A stretch of 64,000 nt of DNA from NCBI RefSeq assembly GCF_000234665.1, contig NC_018324.1, positions 739,501 to 803,500 on the forward strand, read 5' to 3'. This document shows positions 22,475-31,920 of this stretch, piece by piece. The position numbers were made by a program, and so were the translations under genes. The notes under the pieces were generated by a model, which was not told the DNA's origin, ran no database searches, and saw only the letters and a list, made by a program, of their open reading frames with translations. Source of the stretch: Leishmania mexicana MHOM/GT/2001/U1103. Lineage: Eukaryota > Euglenozoa > Kinetoplastea > Trypanosomatida > Trypanosomatidae. Position 1 is the first letter of the stretch. Each line of letters starts with the position of its first letter.

Positions 22475-25400
22475 TCAAGCGCGGATGAACTTTTCGATAC
22501 CACGCACATCTTCGTGGAAGGCGGTCTCGCGCGACAGCGCCTCTGACTTTGCCTTTGCCAGCTGCACCAACGTGTGTGGGATACCAGCCATCACCGCCAC
22601 CTCTACGCCGTAGCTGCGGGCGCAGATGCCGCGGACCAGTCGGTACAAAAACACCAAATTTGACACGCACGAGGCCGGTGCACAGCTGCGGCTCGTGTCG
22701 TTGGCGTCCTCGTCCGCAAAGGCAGTCGCTGTCTCGGACTTCAGAACAAAATCCATGTACCCCAGCTGTACCACGCGTGTGTGTGCGCCTGTGGGAGTCG
22801 GTGTTGCTGTACGTGCCTGCTCCATCGCTAGGGCGTGGTAGTGTGTGGAGAAAATAGTGAGAGGCGCTGCAGGCTTGGCCGTCGTCAAGGCGTGCAGCGT
22901 GGCGTATGCGATAGCCATGCCATCGTGCGTCGACGTCCCTCGTCCAAGCTCGTCGACAAGGCACAGACTGCGCGCGCTTGCGCTGTGCAGGATATCGGCG
23001 GTCTCGCTGAGCTCCACATATAGCGTGCTTTGGCCTTTGTGCGATGCATCGCGAGCACCAATGCGGGTGAAGACGCGGTCAACGGGGGAGAGTTCCATCC
23101 TCGTAGCCAGCACAGGCCCACCTAACTGTGCCAAAAGCACGTTTAAGGCAACGGTGCGCATCAATGTGCTCTTGCCCGCCATATTAGGACCAGTCAGAAG
23201 CAAAACGCGCCCTTCAGCATCGTCTAGGCTCACATTGTTCGCTACAGGGTTCTTTCCCGTGAGAAGGGGGTGGATCATGTCCCACCCACGCACCACGGCG
23301 ACATCACGCTCGTGCGCCGTGCAAAGCCGTGGATAGCACACCGTGGGAAACGCATGATGGAGCTGCGCCAAGCTTAGTAAACAATCAATATACGATAGGG
23401 CCCGACTAGCCGAAAAGAGACGCGGAAACTCGTCACAGATGCGGCTCGAAACGCTGCACAGAACGGTAAGCAAAGCCCCGGCTTTCATGGCGGTGGCCTC
23501 CTTGTGAGACTCCACGAGAGCTTCAATAGAAGACACGACGTACTTGACGCTCTTCGCGCTCCGCGCTCTTTCTACCATCCCGGCGGGTGTCATCTTTGGC
23601 GCATCAGCCACAGCAACCTCAATCAAGAACAAATCTTTCCCTAGATCGGTAAAATGAGCTTGCGCACCTCGAAACACATCTTGTTGTAACTGGCGTCGCA
23701 CGTCGTGCAGCTTTGACTCGACATGCCTCAGCTTCGTGGTTGCCGCGTCGAACACGCTCGACGTTCCTGGCGAGGGAATCAGCAGGCCACTCTCCTCAGC
23801 GGCCTGGCGGTCGAACAAGCCTTCGATGCGCTTGTTGCTGGCTTCAGCAGCAGTAACTTCCTCGAGAAGTTCCCCTAAAAGTGCAGGAATGCCAGTCCCC
23901 TGCTCGCACGCGACCTCGCGGCACCGTGCAAAGAACTGCTTGCCCCAGCCTACCATCGCGCTTAGGGCCCGCACCGACGAGAGAATGATGCCAAGGTTCT
24001 TCTTGTACTGCACCATGGGATCGACGTACGCGATTTTTTGCGAGTCGTTTTGCCGTATGTCGGACAAACGCGAAAGGAAGCGCTCGAAGTCGACGGACAC
24101 TACGGACGAGAACAGGGACAGCCCCTCGCTGGAGCGGGATCGCTTCTCCCCAACCTGCTCGCTGACCTCCATGTCCGTTAAAGAGTGCAGCAAATTGTAC
24201 CGCGTCAAAAACTGCACGGCGTCTTGGCGCGCCGCGATGACCCGCGAGCTGGCGGACGGCCGCAGCAGCCAGGAGCGGAAAAGGCGACGTCCACCGTTTG
24301 TGCTGCAGCGATTTAGACACTCATTCAATGAGTGCTTTTCAGAGCCATCATGCAAGTTTGTCAGCACTTCCAAATTGCTCACGGTGGTGGCATCCAGTAC
24401 CAGACCCTTGTCAAACCGGTGCTCATAATCCATAATGGACGACTTTCCACTAGCTGCCCCATCCAATGTAGCATCCGACGCCGCTGTCTCGGAGTCGGTA
24501 CCAATCACACCAGACAAGTGTGTTGTGTACTCCGTTGCCGTTGAGAAAATAGCGATGTCACTTGCAAGACAAAGGAATGTGAAGTAGCTCGTCATCACCT
24601 GCTCCGCCGTTACCATAGTGGTCATCGACAGAGATGGCAGCGCCCTGCTGGAGATGTGCTCTACAGAGAACCCTTCGCTCTCCGTCCACTTTGTGATTTC
24701 GTCGCAGGTGTGCTTGAAAGTCTGCCTCCTTTCAGCATCATTGGAAACCCAATCGCTGCTTGATATGATCACCTCCTTTGGGCTCAACTGTTGCAAGAGA
24801 GCGCTCAGTGCACGCAAAGTGGAGTTCTTTAGAGAGCCGTAAACGCCGTTTTCCCTCTTGATGCTGAGGCTCGAGGAAATGGTATCACAACCAGTTTTTG
24901 CCTCTCTTTTGCGAGAACCGCATGGGCACCGATACGCGACGCGGCGTGACAGATCAACGGCAAACGCGTCAATCACGAGTTCCCCGTCGCGAAAGACGGG
25001 GGCAAGCGACAAAACAAACACCTCCCGGTGATCGGACAGCATTGACGGATCTTTCAAGGTGCCTGGGGTCAACACCTCCACCAGTTCACGAGGAACGACC
25101 TTCATCTTCGCTGTTTGCACCTCGCTCTCGCTCTCTTTCATCTGCTCAACACGGCCCACCTTGTACCCGCGAAAAACAAAAAGCCGAGCCCACTCATTGT
25201 AGCTTTGTTCGGGAACGCCAGCCAACCTCATTTTGCCGCGATTAGATGTGTCCAAGACCATTTTCAGGCCGAATTCTCGATTCGCTATCACAGCGTCGTA
25301 GTCATATAGCTCGTAGAATTTGCCCTTCTTGAAGAAAACCACAACGTTGTAGTGTTTCGACTTGATGTCCCAGTACTGCCTTTCCATGTTGGCCATTGCA

Positions 25401-25519
25401 TCGAGATACTTGTGCGGAATCGATATAGTTGACGGTGGCGCAGTCGGGTCGATCCCTTCCAGGAAGGGATAAGTGAAGCTCACCGAGTTCACATCGACTT
25501 GACTATCCACAAACACCAT
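22475..25519 (-). CDS. MSH6: DNA mismatch repair protein, MutS homologue of MSH6 type (MSH8 of trypanosomatids)
   Basis: A 1,014-residue MutS protein. Near the N-terminus 'FFKKGKFYELYD' holds the Phe68-x-Glu70 mismatch-reading motif, typical of bacterial MutS and MSH6 but absent from MSH2 and MSH3. The ATPase core has Walker A 'GPNMAGKST' near residue 776, Walker B 'LVDELGRGTSTHDGMA' and 'FSTHYHAL'. Known role: partners MSH2 in recognising base mismatches. The chain begins only about 45 residues before the mismatch-binding domain, so the long N-terminal tail with PCNA-binding box and PWWP domain of animal MSH6 is missing. The ATG at 25519 follows a pyrimidine tract and AG at 25598-25599 with no intervening ATG. 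Third-position GC is visibly lower than in genes further left. Confidence 0.9.
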   Translation of the reverse strand: MVFVDSQVDVNSVSFTYPFLEGIDPTAPPSTISIPHKYLDAMANMERQYWDIKSKHYNVVVFFKKGKFYELYDYDAVIANREFGLKMVLDTSNRGKMRLAGVPEQSYNEWARLFVFRGYKVGRVEQMKESESEVQTAKMKVVPRELVEVLTPGTLKDPSMLSDHREVFVLSLAPVFRDGELVIDAFAVDLSRRVAYRCPCGSRKREAKTGCDTISSSLSIKRENGVYGSLKNSTLRALSALLQQLSPKEVIISSSDWVSNDAERRQTFKHTCDEITKWTESEGFSVEHISSRALPSLSMTTMVTAEQVMTSYFTFLCLASDIAIFSTATEYTTHLSGVIGTDSETAASDATLDGAASGKSSIMDYEHRFDKGLVLDATTVSNLEVLTNLHDGSEKHSLNECLNRCSTNGGRRLFRSWLLRPSASSRVIAARQDAVQFLTRYNLLHSLTDMEVSEQVGEKRSRSSEGLSLFSSVVSVDFERFLSRLSDIRQNDSQKIAYVDPMVQYKKNLGIILSSVRALSAMVGWGKQFFARCREVACEQGTGIPALLGELLEEVTAAEASNKRIEGLFDRQAAEESGLLIPSPGTSSVFDAATTKLRHVESKLHDVRRQLQQDVFRGAQAHFTDLGKDLFLIEVAVADAPKMTPAGMVERARSAKSVKYVVSSIEALVESHKEATAMKAGALLTVLCSVSSRICDEFPRLFSASRALSYIDCLLSLAQLHHAFPTVCYPRLCTAHERDVAVVRGWDMIHPLLTGKNPVANNVSLDDAEGRVLLLTGPNMAGKSTLMRTVALNVLLAQLGGPVLATRMELSPVDRVFTRIGARDASHKGQSTLYVELSETADILHSASARSLCLVDELGRGTSTHDGMAIAYATLHALTTAKPAAPLTIFSTHYHALAMEQARTATPTPTGAHTRVVQLGYMDFVLKSETATAFADEDANDTSRSCAPASCVSNLVFLYRLVRGICARSYGVEVAVMAGIPHTLVQLAKAKSEALSRETAFHEDVRGIEKFIRA

Positions 25520-27096
25520 TGGAAAGAGAGATGTGGAAACGAAAATTCTGTTTCTTTACTCGTTTAAGAGGATCAAAATTAGCGCGCCAAAGCACGGCTA
25601 GAGACAAAGAGAGGGAATGCAAAGAGATGTGCAAACAGTAAAAGGACTATTTTTCTCAAAGTCTGTGCTTTCAATCCCAGAATATAAGAAGCTCAGATTC
25701 CAAGTTTTCCATGTTACTCTACGATCCCTGAAAACGGTGCAGTCACGTTCGCACGCGAATTCGCTACTGTTTTGTATTTGGTGCAACTTTCAAGTAAATC
25801 ACGGTAGTTGTGCATCAATGAAAGGTGCGATAAGGCTCATACCAAAGCTTGTTTTTTTTTGGTACACAAGCGACGGACTGTGAAAGGCTCTCACAGTAAT
25901 GTATCAAAAAGTCCGAGATTAAGTGGTTGTTGGTTTTCTAGCAAATAAATTCGCGTAAGGGTGAATTTAAAAGAAAATGAAGAACCAGTCTTCTCTTTTT
26001 TTCCGTTTCCTCCTAGCAGAAACAGTGCATGCTCATCCGGTGATAGGCTCCGTGGAAACAGAGAAGAAAAGGGAGAAAAGTAAAGACCCTGAAGAATAAG
26101 GAGGTCTTAGAGAACCACACGCACACGCTGATGCATAAATGTGTTTCCAGAGGAGAAACAACCAACCAGAGCACCGACAAAAATCGAGACATCTCAATGC
26201 TCGCATATTTTCTGTTCCTCTCGAACCAAGTCACTTACACCGCTACGCTCCAGAGTAGGGAAAAAAGAAGTACACCCTGGCATCGAAAAAACATCAGCAG
26301 AAAAATAATGATGGCAATCGGTGAAAGAAACACTTAGCCTCTCAATCGAGTAAACAAAACACTTACTCCTTCAGAGTTAAAAAAAAAACTGATAAGCATG
26401 TGAAAATAAGCAGATGGGGCGCTGAATAAAACAGCCATGAAATCTCGCAGCACGGGAAAAAATCAATACAGAATAGGTTGTCAGTCTATCATACTCATGC
26501 TCATATCCCAGAGAAACAAACGAGGCCGGCGCATATCGCACGTATTGCGTAGCAGCAAAAATAAACCTTGCTGCGGCTTTTACGCTTTGTGAGCATATAT
26601 AAATCCAACAATTTCGCAGGCTCATTTTTTGTCTGTCTATGCAGCCTCCAGTGGCATGACCATACCGGCAGTAAACAAAGAAAAAGGCCTCAAGAGATTG
26701 TCTTATCGAACGAAAAATCAAAATTAGAAAATAGAGAAAACTTCATAAGGGACCTCAAAAATAATGGAAACCTCATCTTCGCACAACCATTGATCAACCT
26801 CTTCTGTGAAAACAGCATTTATCCAAAAATAATAATAATAATCTAATTGGCGTAGGCACCCGAGAAAATGCCTCCAGAAACGAAAAAAAGAAACGGTCGG
26901 TATCACAAATACTGTCTTCGAAAAAAAAAAGCAGCGAAGAAATATGGAAAATACCTGCACTGAAAACCTCAGCACTTTCATCTTTTCAGACTCCCAATCA
27001 AAATCCTTTCGTCGTGTCGTGCATATTGTCCCCAGAAGTCTCGTGCACATCTGGTGGAGAAATCGAGCACTTTAGGCGCCATATCACCTATCGAGC
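25520..27096. other. AT-rich intergenic region
   Basis: No gene is supported. The DNA is strikingly AT-rich for this chromosome; for example, 26,701-26,760 has only 17 G or C in 60 bases. A and T homopolymers are frequent (25,851, 26,371, 26,923). Short open frames on both strands carry no recognisable protein. It should hold the 3' UTR of the TLDc gene and the MSH6 leader. Confidence 0.6.
25598..25599 (-). promoter_or_regulatory. Predicted spliced-leader acceptor AG of MSH6
   Basis: On the minus strand TTCCCTCTCTTTGTCTCTAG ends here, 78 nt before the ATG at 25519, with no ATG in between. Confidence 0.55.
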
Positions 27097-28059
27097 TTAG
27101 CATTTGGTGCGATCCCGGCGATTAAATTCATGAGTACCATTCAATTCTAGCAGCATCTGGTCGGCCTTGCTGTCAGGATTGTCATTGACACACGAGACAC
27201 CGCTAGTGCGATCGCTGCCGGTTCTTAGCAGCTGTTCGACAATGTCTTTTTTGACCGCGTACACTTCCACAGATTCTACAGCCCATGTCTCCGTTGAGGA
27301 AAGGCGAGGATTTTGAAACGTTGTGCAGCGCGCGCCATGTGAAGCTCCGTTTTCCAACCAGCGGTCGATAAACCACCCGTAGTACCCCGGTTGCCCTCCC
27401 ATGCCAATGCCAATCTTTTCCTCGAGTGGGTGGGTGTCGAAGAGGTACATGAAGTTAGAATTCATGGACGAGTGAGAGTGGTAAATCTCCCCTTCGGCGC
27501 TCACGTCATCAGTGCTATCAGCGTGTGCTCGGAATACGAAGCAGTTCAAGCTCCCAAAAAAGGCGTTGCTCTGATTCTGTGGGGCGGTTGTGACGCGCTG
27601 CTTCTGTCCCTCACGCGTAGCACGAGCGGACGCTGCAGCCGCGCTTTTTGCATTTTTTTCGCGCTGTGCGACAGTTAACCAGTCACTTTCGCAGAAGGCA
27701 CCGAGAACACGTGGGCTGTCTTTCACCTTTATTACAATGATTGTAGGGCCCCTTGATGTAATGTGCTGCACAAGTCTCTGAAAGGATTTGCCATGCAAAA
27801 AACTGCTATACAATAGATACCATCTGGTAGCGCCAGAAAAATCACCGCACCTGCACGACGGCGGTAGAGCATCAGCCAAACGAACAGCAAGCTTGGGAGT
27901 AAGGGCCAATATACGCTTGTCAGCATCATCGACACCCACTATTTCCGGAGATGGCAAATCAGGCGGCCTATGGTAGATCTTTCCTTCCTCTTTTGCGCTG
28001 CAGTCATCGCATTCGTTGCCATCGCTACTTGGCGGTGGGGTGTTAAATGACTGACCCAT
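27097..28059 (-). CDS. TLDc-domain protein, 320 aa
   Basis: Residues from about 85 to 295 form a TLDc domain: 'RWYLLYSSFLHGKSFQRLVQ', then 'GPTIIVIKVKDSPRVLGAFC', a segment with Phe-Phe-Gly and Cys-Phe-Val-Phe, and 'GGQPGYYGWFIDRWLENG' near the end. TLDc proteins (OXR1, NCOA7, TBC1D24) are linked to oxidative-stress resistance and V-ATPase interaction; the role here is unknown. The frame stays open upstream to 28218, but those 53 codons are mostly encoded by a TA microsatellite (Tyr-Ile repeats). A strong acceptor at 28071-28072 lies inside that extension, so translation should start at the ATG at 28059. A Lys/Ala-rich insert sits near residue 145. It is the first gene of the left cluster. 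Confidence 0.85.
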   Translation of the reverse strand: MGQSFNTPPPSSDGNECDDCSAKEEGKIYHRPPDLPSPEIVGVDDADKRILALTPKLAVRLADALPPSCRCGDFSGATRWYLLYSSFLHGKSFQRLVQHITSRGPTIIVIKVKDSPRVLGAFCESDWLTVAQREKNAKSAAAASARATREGQKQRVTTAPQNQSNAFFGSLNCFVFRAHADSTDDVSAEGEIYHSHSSMNSNFMYLFDTHPLEEKIGIGMGGQPGYYGWFIDRWLENGASHGARCTTFQNPRLSSTETWAVESVEVYAVKKDIVEQLLRTGSDRTSGVSCVNDNPDSKADQMLLELNGTHEFNRRDRTKC

Positions 28060-28070
28060 TGACAGAATAC

Positions 28071-28072
28071 CT
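28071..28072 (-). promoter_or_regulatory. Spliced-leader acceptor AG that fixes the TLDc start
   Basis: On the minus strand a strong pyrimidine tract (CTCCTTCTTCGTCTTTTCC) is followed by TTCATGCAG. The ATG at 28059 comes 11 nt after this AG and is the first ATG of the mature mRNA. The longer upstream frame would be removed. Confidence 0.65.
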
Positions 28073-28146
28073 GCATGAAGGAAAAGACGAAGAAGGAGTT
28101 GCTCGAGGAGGAGAAATGCATAAATAAGCATACATATATACATATA

Positions 28147-28151
<5 letters not shown>

Positions 28152-28181
<30 letters not shown>
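28152..28181. repeat. TA dinucleotide microsatellite in strand-switch region
   Basis: About 15 TA units, flanked by imperfect CATATA and TACATA repeats at 28,130-28,151. Confidence 0.92.
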
Positions 28182-28506
28182 CCTGGTACGACCCCATCGA
28201 CTGCATTTTATGGCGCAATGCTCGTCTTCTTTATCATCCACTCTTTTGATTTCCATTATATGGCTTTAAGTAAGAGGTGTGTAAGCTCAGCCCTCTTTGG
28301 GAAACAAGTCGAGCCACTGTGTCAAGGACTTGCTGTTGGATGTATCCTGGACTCATTGTTAATTTTTTGTTGTCGCATCAAAGAAAGGACCTCGAGTTCA
28401 CAACTGTCACAGCCTGTAAACATCAGACATCCTGAGAGCAGGACGTATCCTCAGGTTGCAGTATGCGAGTATATGTGAATCGAGTGGCGACCCTCAACGA
28501 CGCGGA

Positions 28507-28516
28507 GGGGGGGGGG
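28507..28516 (+). other. Poly-G tract in strand-switch region
   Basis: Ten consecutive G on the plus strand, about 0.78 kb before the phosphomannomutase start. G or C tracts are a reported feature of trypanosomatid divergent switch regions. Confidence 0.6.
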
Positions 28517-29246
28517 AGAATGATGGAATGTGAAAGAAAATTGCCGTCGTGTGTGTCAAATCAAAGGCCAAATGACTGGAATGCAAACTCCCTGCCTCTC
28601 TGCGCTTGACTCCAATACCCGCCGAAGTTCTGTTCAGTGAAGTATGCGCTTCCCCCTCCCCATATCCTTCCGAGCCAAGTACAAGCTGACTTTAGCGATT
28701 TGGGAGGGGGACCCCGCTCAGTGGCTCTTTCACTTTTTCAGGGGGACAATGAGCCAGTATTCTATTGCCCTCTTTTTTTTGTGCACTCACCTGCTACGGC
28801 TTCCCCAAACCCGTTGGGGAAACCGCGGCGTTGCCGCACAAGAGACTCACTTAGGCAACCTGTCAGCCGCCGTTTTCTCCATCTTTTGCAACGCGTGTGA
28901 AATCTCCGCAGAATATTCTTCTATTCTGGTAGCGCTGGATGTGGCTTCCTCGCCCATCCAGGCTTTTACGCTCCTTTATGTAGCATTAACAATGGCAGAA
29001 TGTGTGCTCGAGTAGTGACTAATCCGTGCTTGAAATACTTTCTCGATTGGAGCACTCGCGCTCACGAGCCCAGCTGTCATTGTGTCGGCGTGGACTTCAC
29101 CTTCCACCCTCCTTTCCTCTGTCTCTCGTATCTGCAATTCAGTTATGCATTCTTGGCAATCATACACTCACGACTGCCTAATCCCAATTCCTTATCTTCC
29201 TCAACACTCATCAAAATTGACAGATCTATCTTCTTTGCTTTTATAA

Positions 29247-29248
29247 AG
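29247..29248 (+). promoter_or_regulatory. Predicted spliced-leader acceptor AG of phosphomannomutase
   Basis: CTATCTTCTTTGCTTTTATAAAG ends here, 36 nt before the ATG at 29285, with no ATG between. Confidence 0.5.
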
Positions 29249-29284
29249 CCCTACTTCCCTTATCGAAACCATAACAAAGCAAAA

Positions 29285-30028
29285 ATGGGCTCCAAGGCTA
29301 TTCTTCTCTTTGACGTTGATGGCACCCTCACGCCGCCGCGCAACCCGGAAACCCATGACATGAAGGAGGCGCTGTTGAAGGCTCGTGCAGCTGGGTTCAA
29401 GCTTGGCGTCGTCGGTGGCTCCGACTTTGCCAAGCAGAAGGAGCAGCTGGGCGAGTCGATTCTGGAGGACTTTGACTATGTGTTTTCCGAGAACGGTCTA
29501 TTGGCCTACAAGGATGGCAAAGAGTTTCACCGCAACAGCTTGCTGAGGGCTCTTGGGAACGAGAAGGTTGTGGCATTTGTAAAGAAGTGTCTGCACCTCA
29601 TCGCCGATTTGGACATTCCAGTGCAGCGCGGCACGTTTGTGGAGTTCCGCAACGGTATGTTCAACGTATCTCCCATCGGCCGCAACTGCTCGCAGCAGGA
29701 GCGTGATGAGTTCGAGAATCTCGACAAGGAGCGCCACATCCGTGAGAAGCTCATCAGGGAGCTCAAGGAGGCCTTCCCTGACTACCAGCTTGCCTATTCC
29801 GTAGGTGGTCAAATCAGTTTTGACGTCTTCCCAAAGGGGTGGGATAAGACTTACTGCCTTCAGTTTGTTGAGAATGACTTTGAAACCATTCACTTTTTCG
29901 GTGATAAGACGTCAGAGGGCGGCAACGATTATGAGATCTTCACTGATTCTCGCACAATCGGTCATTCTGTGAAGACATATAAGGATACAATTGCGATTCT
30001 TGAGGCACTTCTCGAGGATTCGCGGTGA
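29285..30028 (+). CDS. PMM: Phosphomannomutase
   Basis: The 247-residue HAD-superfamily enzyme interconverts mannose-6-phosphate and mannose-1-phosphate, the precursor of GDP-mannose for glycoconjugates, GPI anchors and mannogen. The catalytic DxDGT motif is at Asp10-Val-Asp12. Other eukaryotic-PMM signatures are '[16 protein letters not shown]', '[14 protein letters not shown]', '[19 protein letters not shown]' and '[14 protein letters not shown]'. The length equals that known for Leishmania PMM. The frame extends upstream to 29000, but the ATG at 29285 gives the conserved N-terminus and follows a predicted acceptor at 29247-29248. It is the first gene of the right-hand cluster. Confidence 0.96.
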   Translation: MGSKAILLFDVDGTLTPPRNPETHDMKEALLKARAAGFKLGVVGGSDFAKQKEQLGESILEDFDYVFSENGLLAYKDGKEFHRNSLLRALGNEKVVAFVKKCLHLIADLDIPVQRGTFVEFRNGMFNVSPIGRNCSQQERDEFENLDKERHIREKLIRELKEAFPDYQLAYSVGGQISFDVFPKGWDKTYCLQFVENDFETIHFFGDKTSEGGNDYEIFTDSRTIGHSVKTYKDTIAILEALLEDSR

Positions 30029-30641
30029 ATCTCTATCACCACATGTGATCTCCAGTGTTCAGCTTCTGCAAGAAGCACTGCTTGAAAAAAAAGACTCTCA
30101 TTTTTCTCTAGTGCTACTTTCATTTTGAAAGCGGTTACCACTCGAATTGGCTCTCTTATATTTAATGGAGCCTATGTTTTTTTTTTTGAATTGTTTCCGG
30201 TCAGTCTACGGCCATCCACCTCTTCCTTTTTTCCCTTCTGAACTCCTAATACGTGAGAAGTTTTTGTGCCACGGAAAAGAGTTTAGCTGAGTGACTTCTC
30301 ACCTTTTGCGCATCTTGCGACAACTGCAACTCCCGATGTCGGTGGAACAAAATGTAGAAAAAGAAACGTATGGTGTGAAGCGCGTTGTTTTGGCTGAATT
30401 CTGGCGCCAAGCTCCTATGATTGTCAGTCCGAGTAAGAGGATCACCAGCGTAGAGTCTCTCCTCTTTTTAATGTTGCTTCGCGGAGTGTTCGTTGGGTTC
30501 TCGGTATGGCGAGGTGTCTTACTCTCATGCACCACTTTGTCCCATTCCTTGCGTCCTCGCCTTTACATGTTCTCTAAACCACTACCTCCGAAGAACGCCC
30601 ACCTTGTTTGTGCGTTGCTTAGCTAACGTTGAGCCTCCAGT
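30029..30641. other. Intergenic UTR region
   Basis: No gene is supported. T-rich and pyrimidine-rich stretches (T run at 30,178-30,187) fit a 3' UTR with polyadenylation, followed by the ALKBH4-like gene leader. Confidence 0.6.
30639..30640 (+). promoter_or_regulatory. Possible spliced-leader acceptor AG of ALKBH4-like gene
   Basis: The word GCCTCCAG ends one base before the ATG at 30642. If used, the 5' UTR would be almost absent; an acceptor further upstream is equally possible. Confidence 0.3.
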
Positions 30642-31535
30642 ATGGACGAGCATTCTTCAGCATGCTCCTGTGCAGGTATCCGCTTCTGCGCTAAGTGTTG
30701 TGACTCGTCGAGAGTGCAGCAACTCTTTAGCGGATCTGTACCTCTCTCGAGCGCAAGTTCTGTTATTGAAAAACAGCATCATGAGGAACGCCTTTCCTCC
30801 TGCTCTTTTGCAACCATAGGGAAAAGTTCTCTTAGCTTTTGCATTGAATGCATGAGTGTATTCAAATCTGAAGTCCCGATAAAGTCATGCGCGGATCACC
30901 ATGGCGCCATGGCTACCAGCATTACTATCAGTGGCCTTGCTGTCTTTCAGGATGCGCTTCCCGAGGAGGATGAGACGGCAGTGATTCGCTTCCTGGATGA
31001 TTCGCACCCGTTTCCACCCTGGAAGGAGTCGCAGAGCGGACGACGCAAGCAAGACTACGGACCGAGGCGCAACTTCAAGAAGAAGAAGGTAAAGGTCGCA
31101 GACATACCAGCGATGCCACTTGTGTTCGAACCCATCTTTTCTGTGATTTCGTCAATGACGGAAACCTTTACTGGTAAGGCATATAGAATTGCGGAGGTAT
31201 CTGCGCTCGAGTACATGGAGGGTAAGATGAGTAATTTCGATCCTCACGTGGATGACACATGGCTATGGGGCGACCGTATTGCCGGTCTGAATCTGAACGA
31301 AGCGTGCGCTGTGACGTTTGTGAACTCGGAGGGTGTGTGCTGTGATGTCTACTTGCCGCGTCGAACGTTTTTCCTCATGTCTGGCGACTGCCGCTACAAG
31401 TGGATGCATGGTATCCGGCCTGAACACGTTCGGGGGCGTCGAATTTCTCTGACATTCCGAGAGTTATCCGACGAAATACTCGCTGACACGGAAGCTTCTG
31501 AAATGGTGCTTTCTGCTGCGTCGAATTTTGTGTAA
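30642..31535 (+). CDS. ALKBH4: ALKBH4-like 2-oxoglutarate/Fe(II) dioxygenase
   Basis: A 297-residue AlkB-family protein. The iron-binding HxD is His202-x-Asp204 ('DPHVDDTWLWG'), the distal His is His256 ('KWMHGI'), and 'RGRRISLTFREL' supplies the oxoglutarate-binding Arg (266 or 267). 'QSGRRKQDYGP' (131-141) and a Cys-rich N-terminus (Cys8, 10, 16, 19, with CxCxGIRxCxxC spacing) both match human ALKBH4 as I recall it. The N-terminal match supports the ATG at 30642 rather than Met90. Mammalian ALKBH4 is reported to demethylate a lysine on actin and adenine in DNA; the substrate here is unknown. The region between residues 22 and 95 diverges from the animal protein. Confidence 0.88.
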   Translation: MDEHSSACSCAGIRFCAKCCDSSRVQQLFSGSVPLSSASSVIEKQHHEERLSSCSFATIGKSSLSFCIECMSVFKSEVPIKSCADHHGAMATSITISGLAVFQDALPEEDETAVIRFLDDSHPFPPWKESQSGRRKQDYGPRRNFKKKKVKVADIPAMPLVFEPIFSVISSMTETFTGKAYRIAEVSALEYMEGKMSNFDPHVDDTWLWGDRIAGLNLNEACAVTFVNSEGVCCDVYLPRRTFFLMSGDCRYKWMHGIRPEHVRGRRISLTFRELSDEILADTEASEMVLSAASNFV

Positions 31536-31920
31536 CACACTGACAGACTGACTGCTAAACAAACAGCCGGAAAAAAGAAGACAAATGCCTACACGATGAT
31601 GCCTCTATCTCAGTGACCTCAGGAATGCTTGCGTTACTTGAAAGAATAATCTTGATCTTTCTGGAGGTATCGCGCCCTTGTGATGCGTGCATTTGAAAGC
31701 GATGCGTTTTCAGCTTGAAATGCTTAGCCTTTGTCTATTGCATCCTTTGTCTACATAGGCTTCTATGCTTCTGTGCTCTTTTTTATTTTCCTTCCTCACT
31801 CATTCAAGAAGAATAAATATTCCGCAATCAGACCTAGAGTGCAGTTCTGCGCCCTTTTCCCCTACCTCTGTGACGTGAAAGCTGCAGTTTAGGGGGTTTT
31901 CGTCTGATGCGGCGCAGCGC
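31536..31920. other. Intergenic UTR region
   Basis: No gene is seen. T-rich tracts at 31,776-31,800 and pyrimidine-rich stretches probably supply polyadenylation and trans-splicing signals for the flanking genes. Confidence 0.6.

Larger units (their letters stand above)
28060..29284. promoter_or_regulatory. Divergent strand-switch region, probable transcription start zone
   Basis: All genes to the left lie on the minus strand and all to the right on the plus strand, so transcription diverges from here. In Leishmania, divergent switch regions are known sites of RNA polymerase II initiation marked by acetylated histone H3. The sequence has a TA microsatellite (28,152-28,181), a ten-G tract (28,507-28,516) and no convincing gene. 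Open frames of 87-123 codons on the plus strand at 28,637-29,015 look random. Confidence 0.75.

Noticed and set aside
28637..29015. Plus-strand frames in the strand-switch region (87 and 123 codons)
   Set aside because: They overlap in different frames, match no known protein, and lie upstream of the predicted PMM splice acceptor.
29000..29284. N-terminal extension of phosphomannomutase by 95 codons
   Set aside because: The enzyme is 247 aa in Leishmania, and a predicted acceptor at 29,247 removes the extension.
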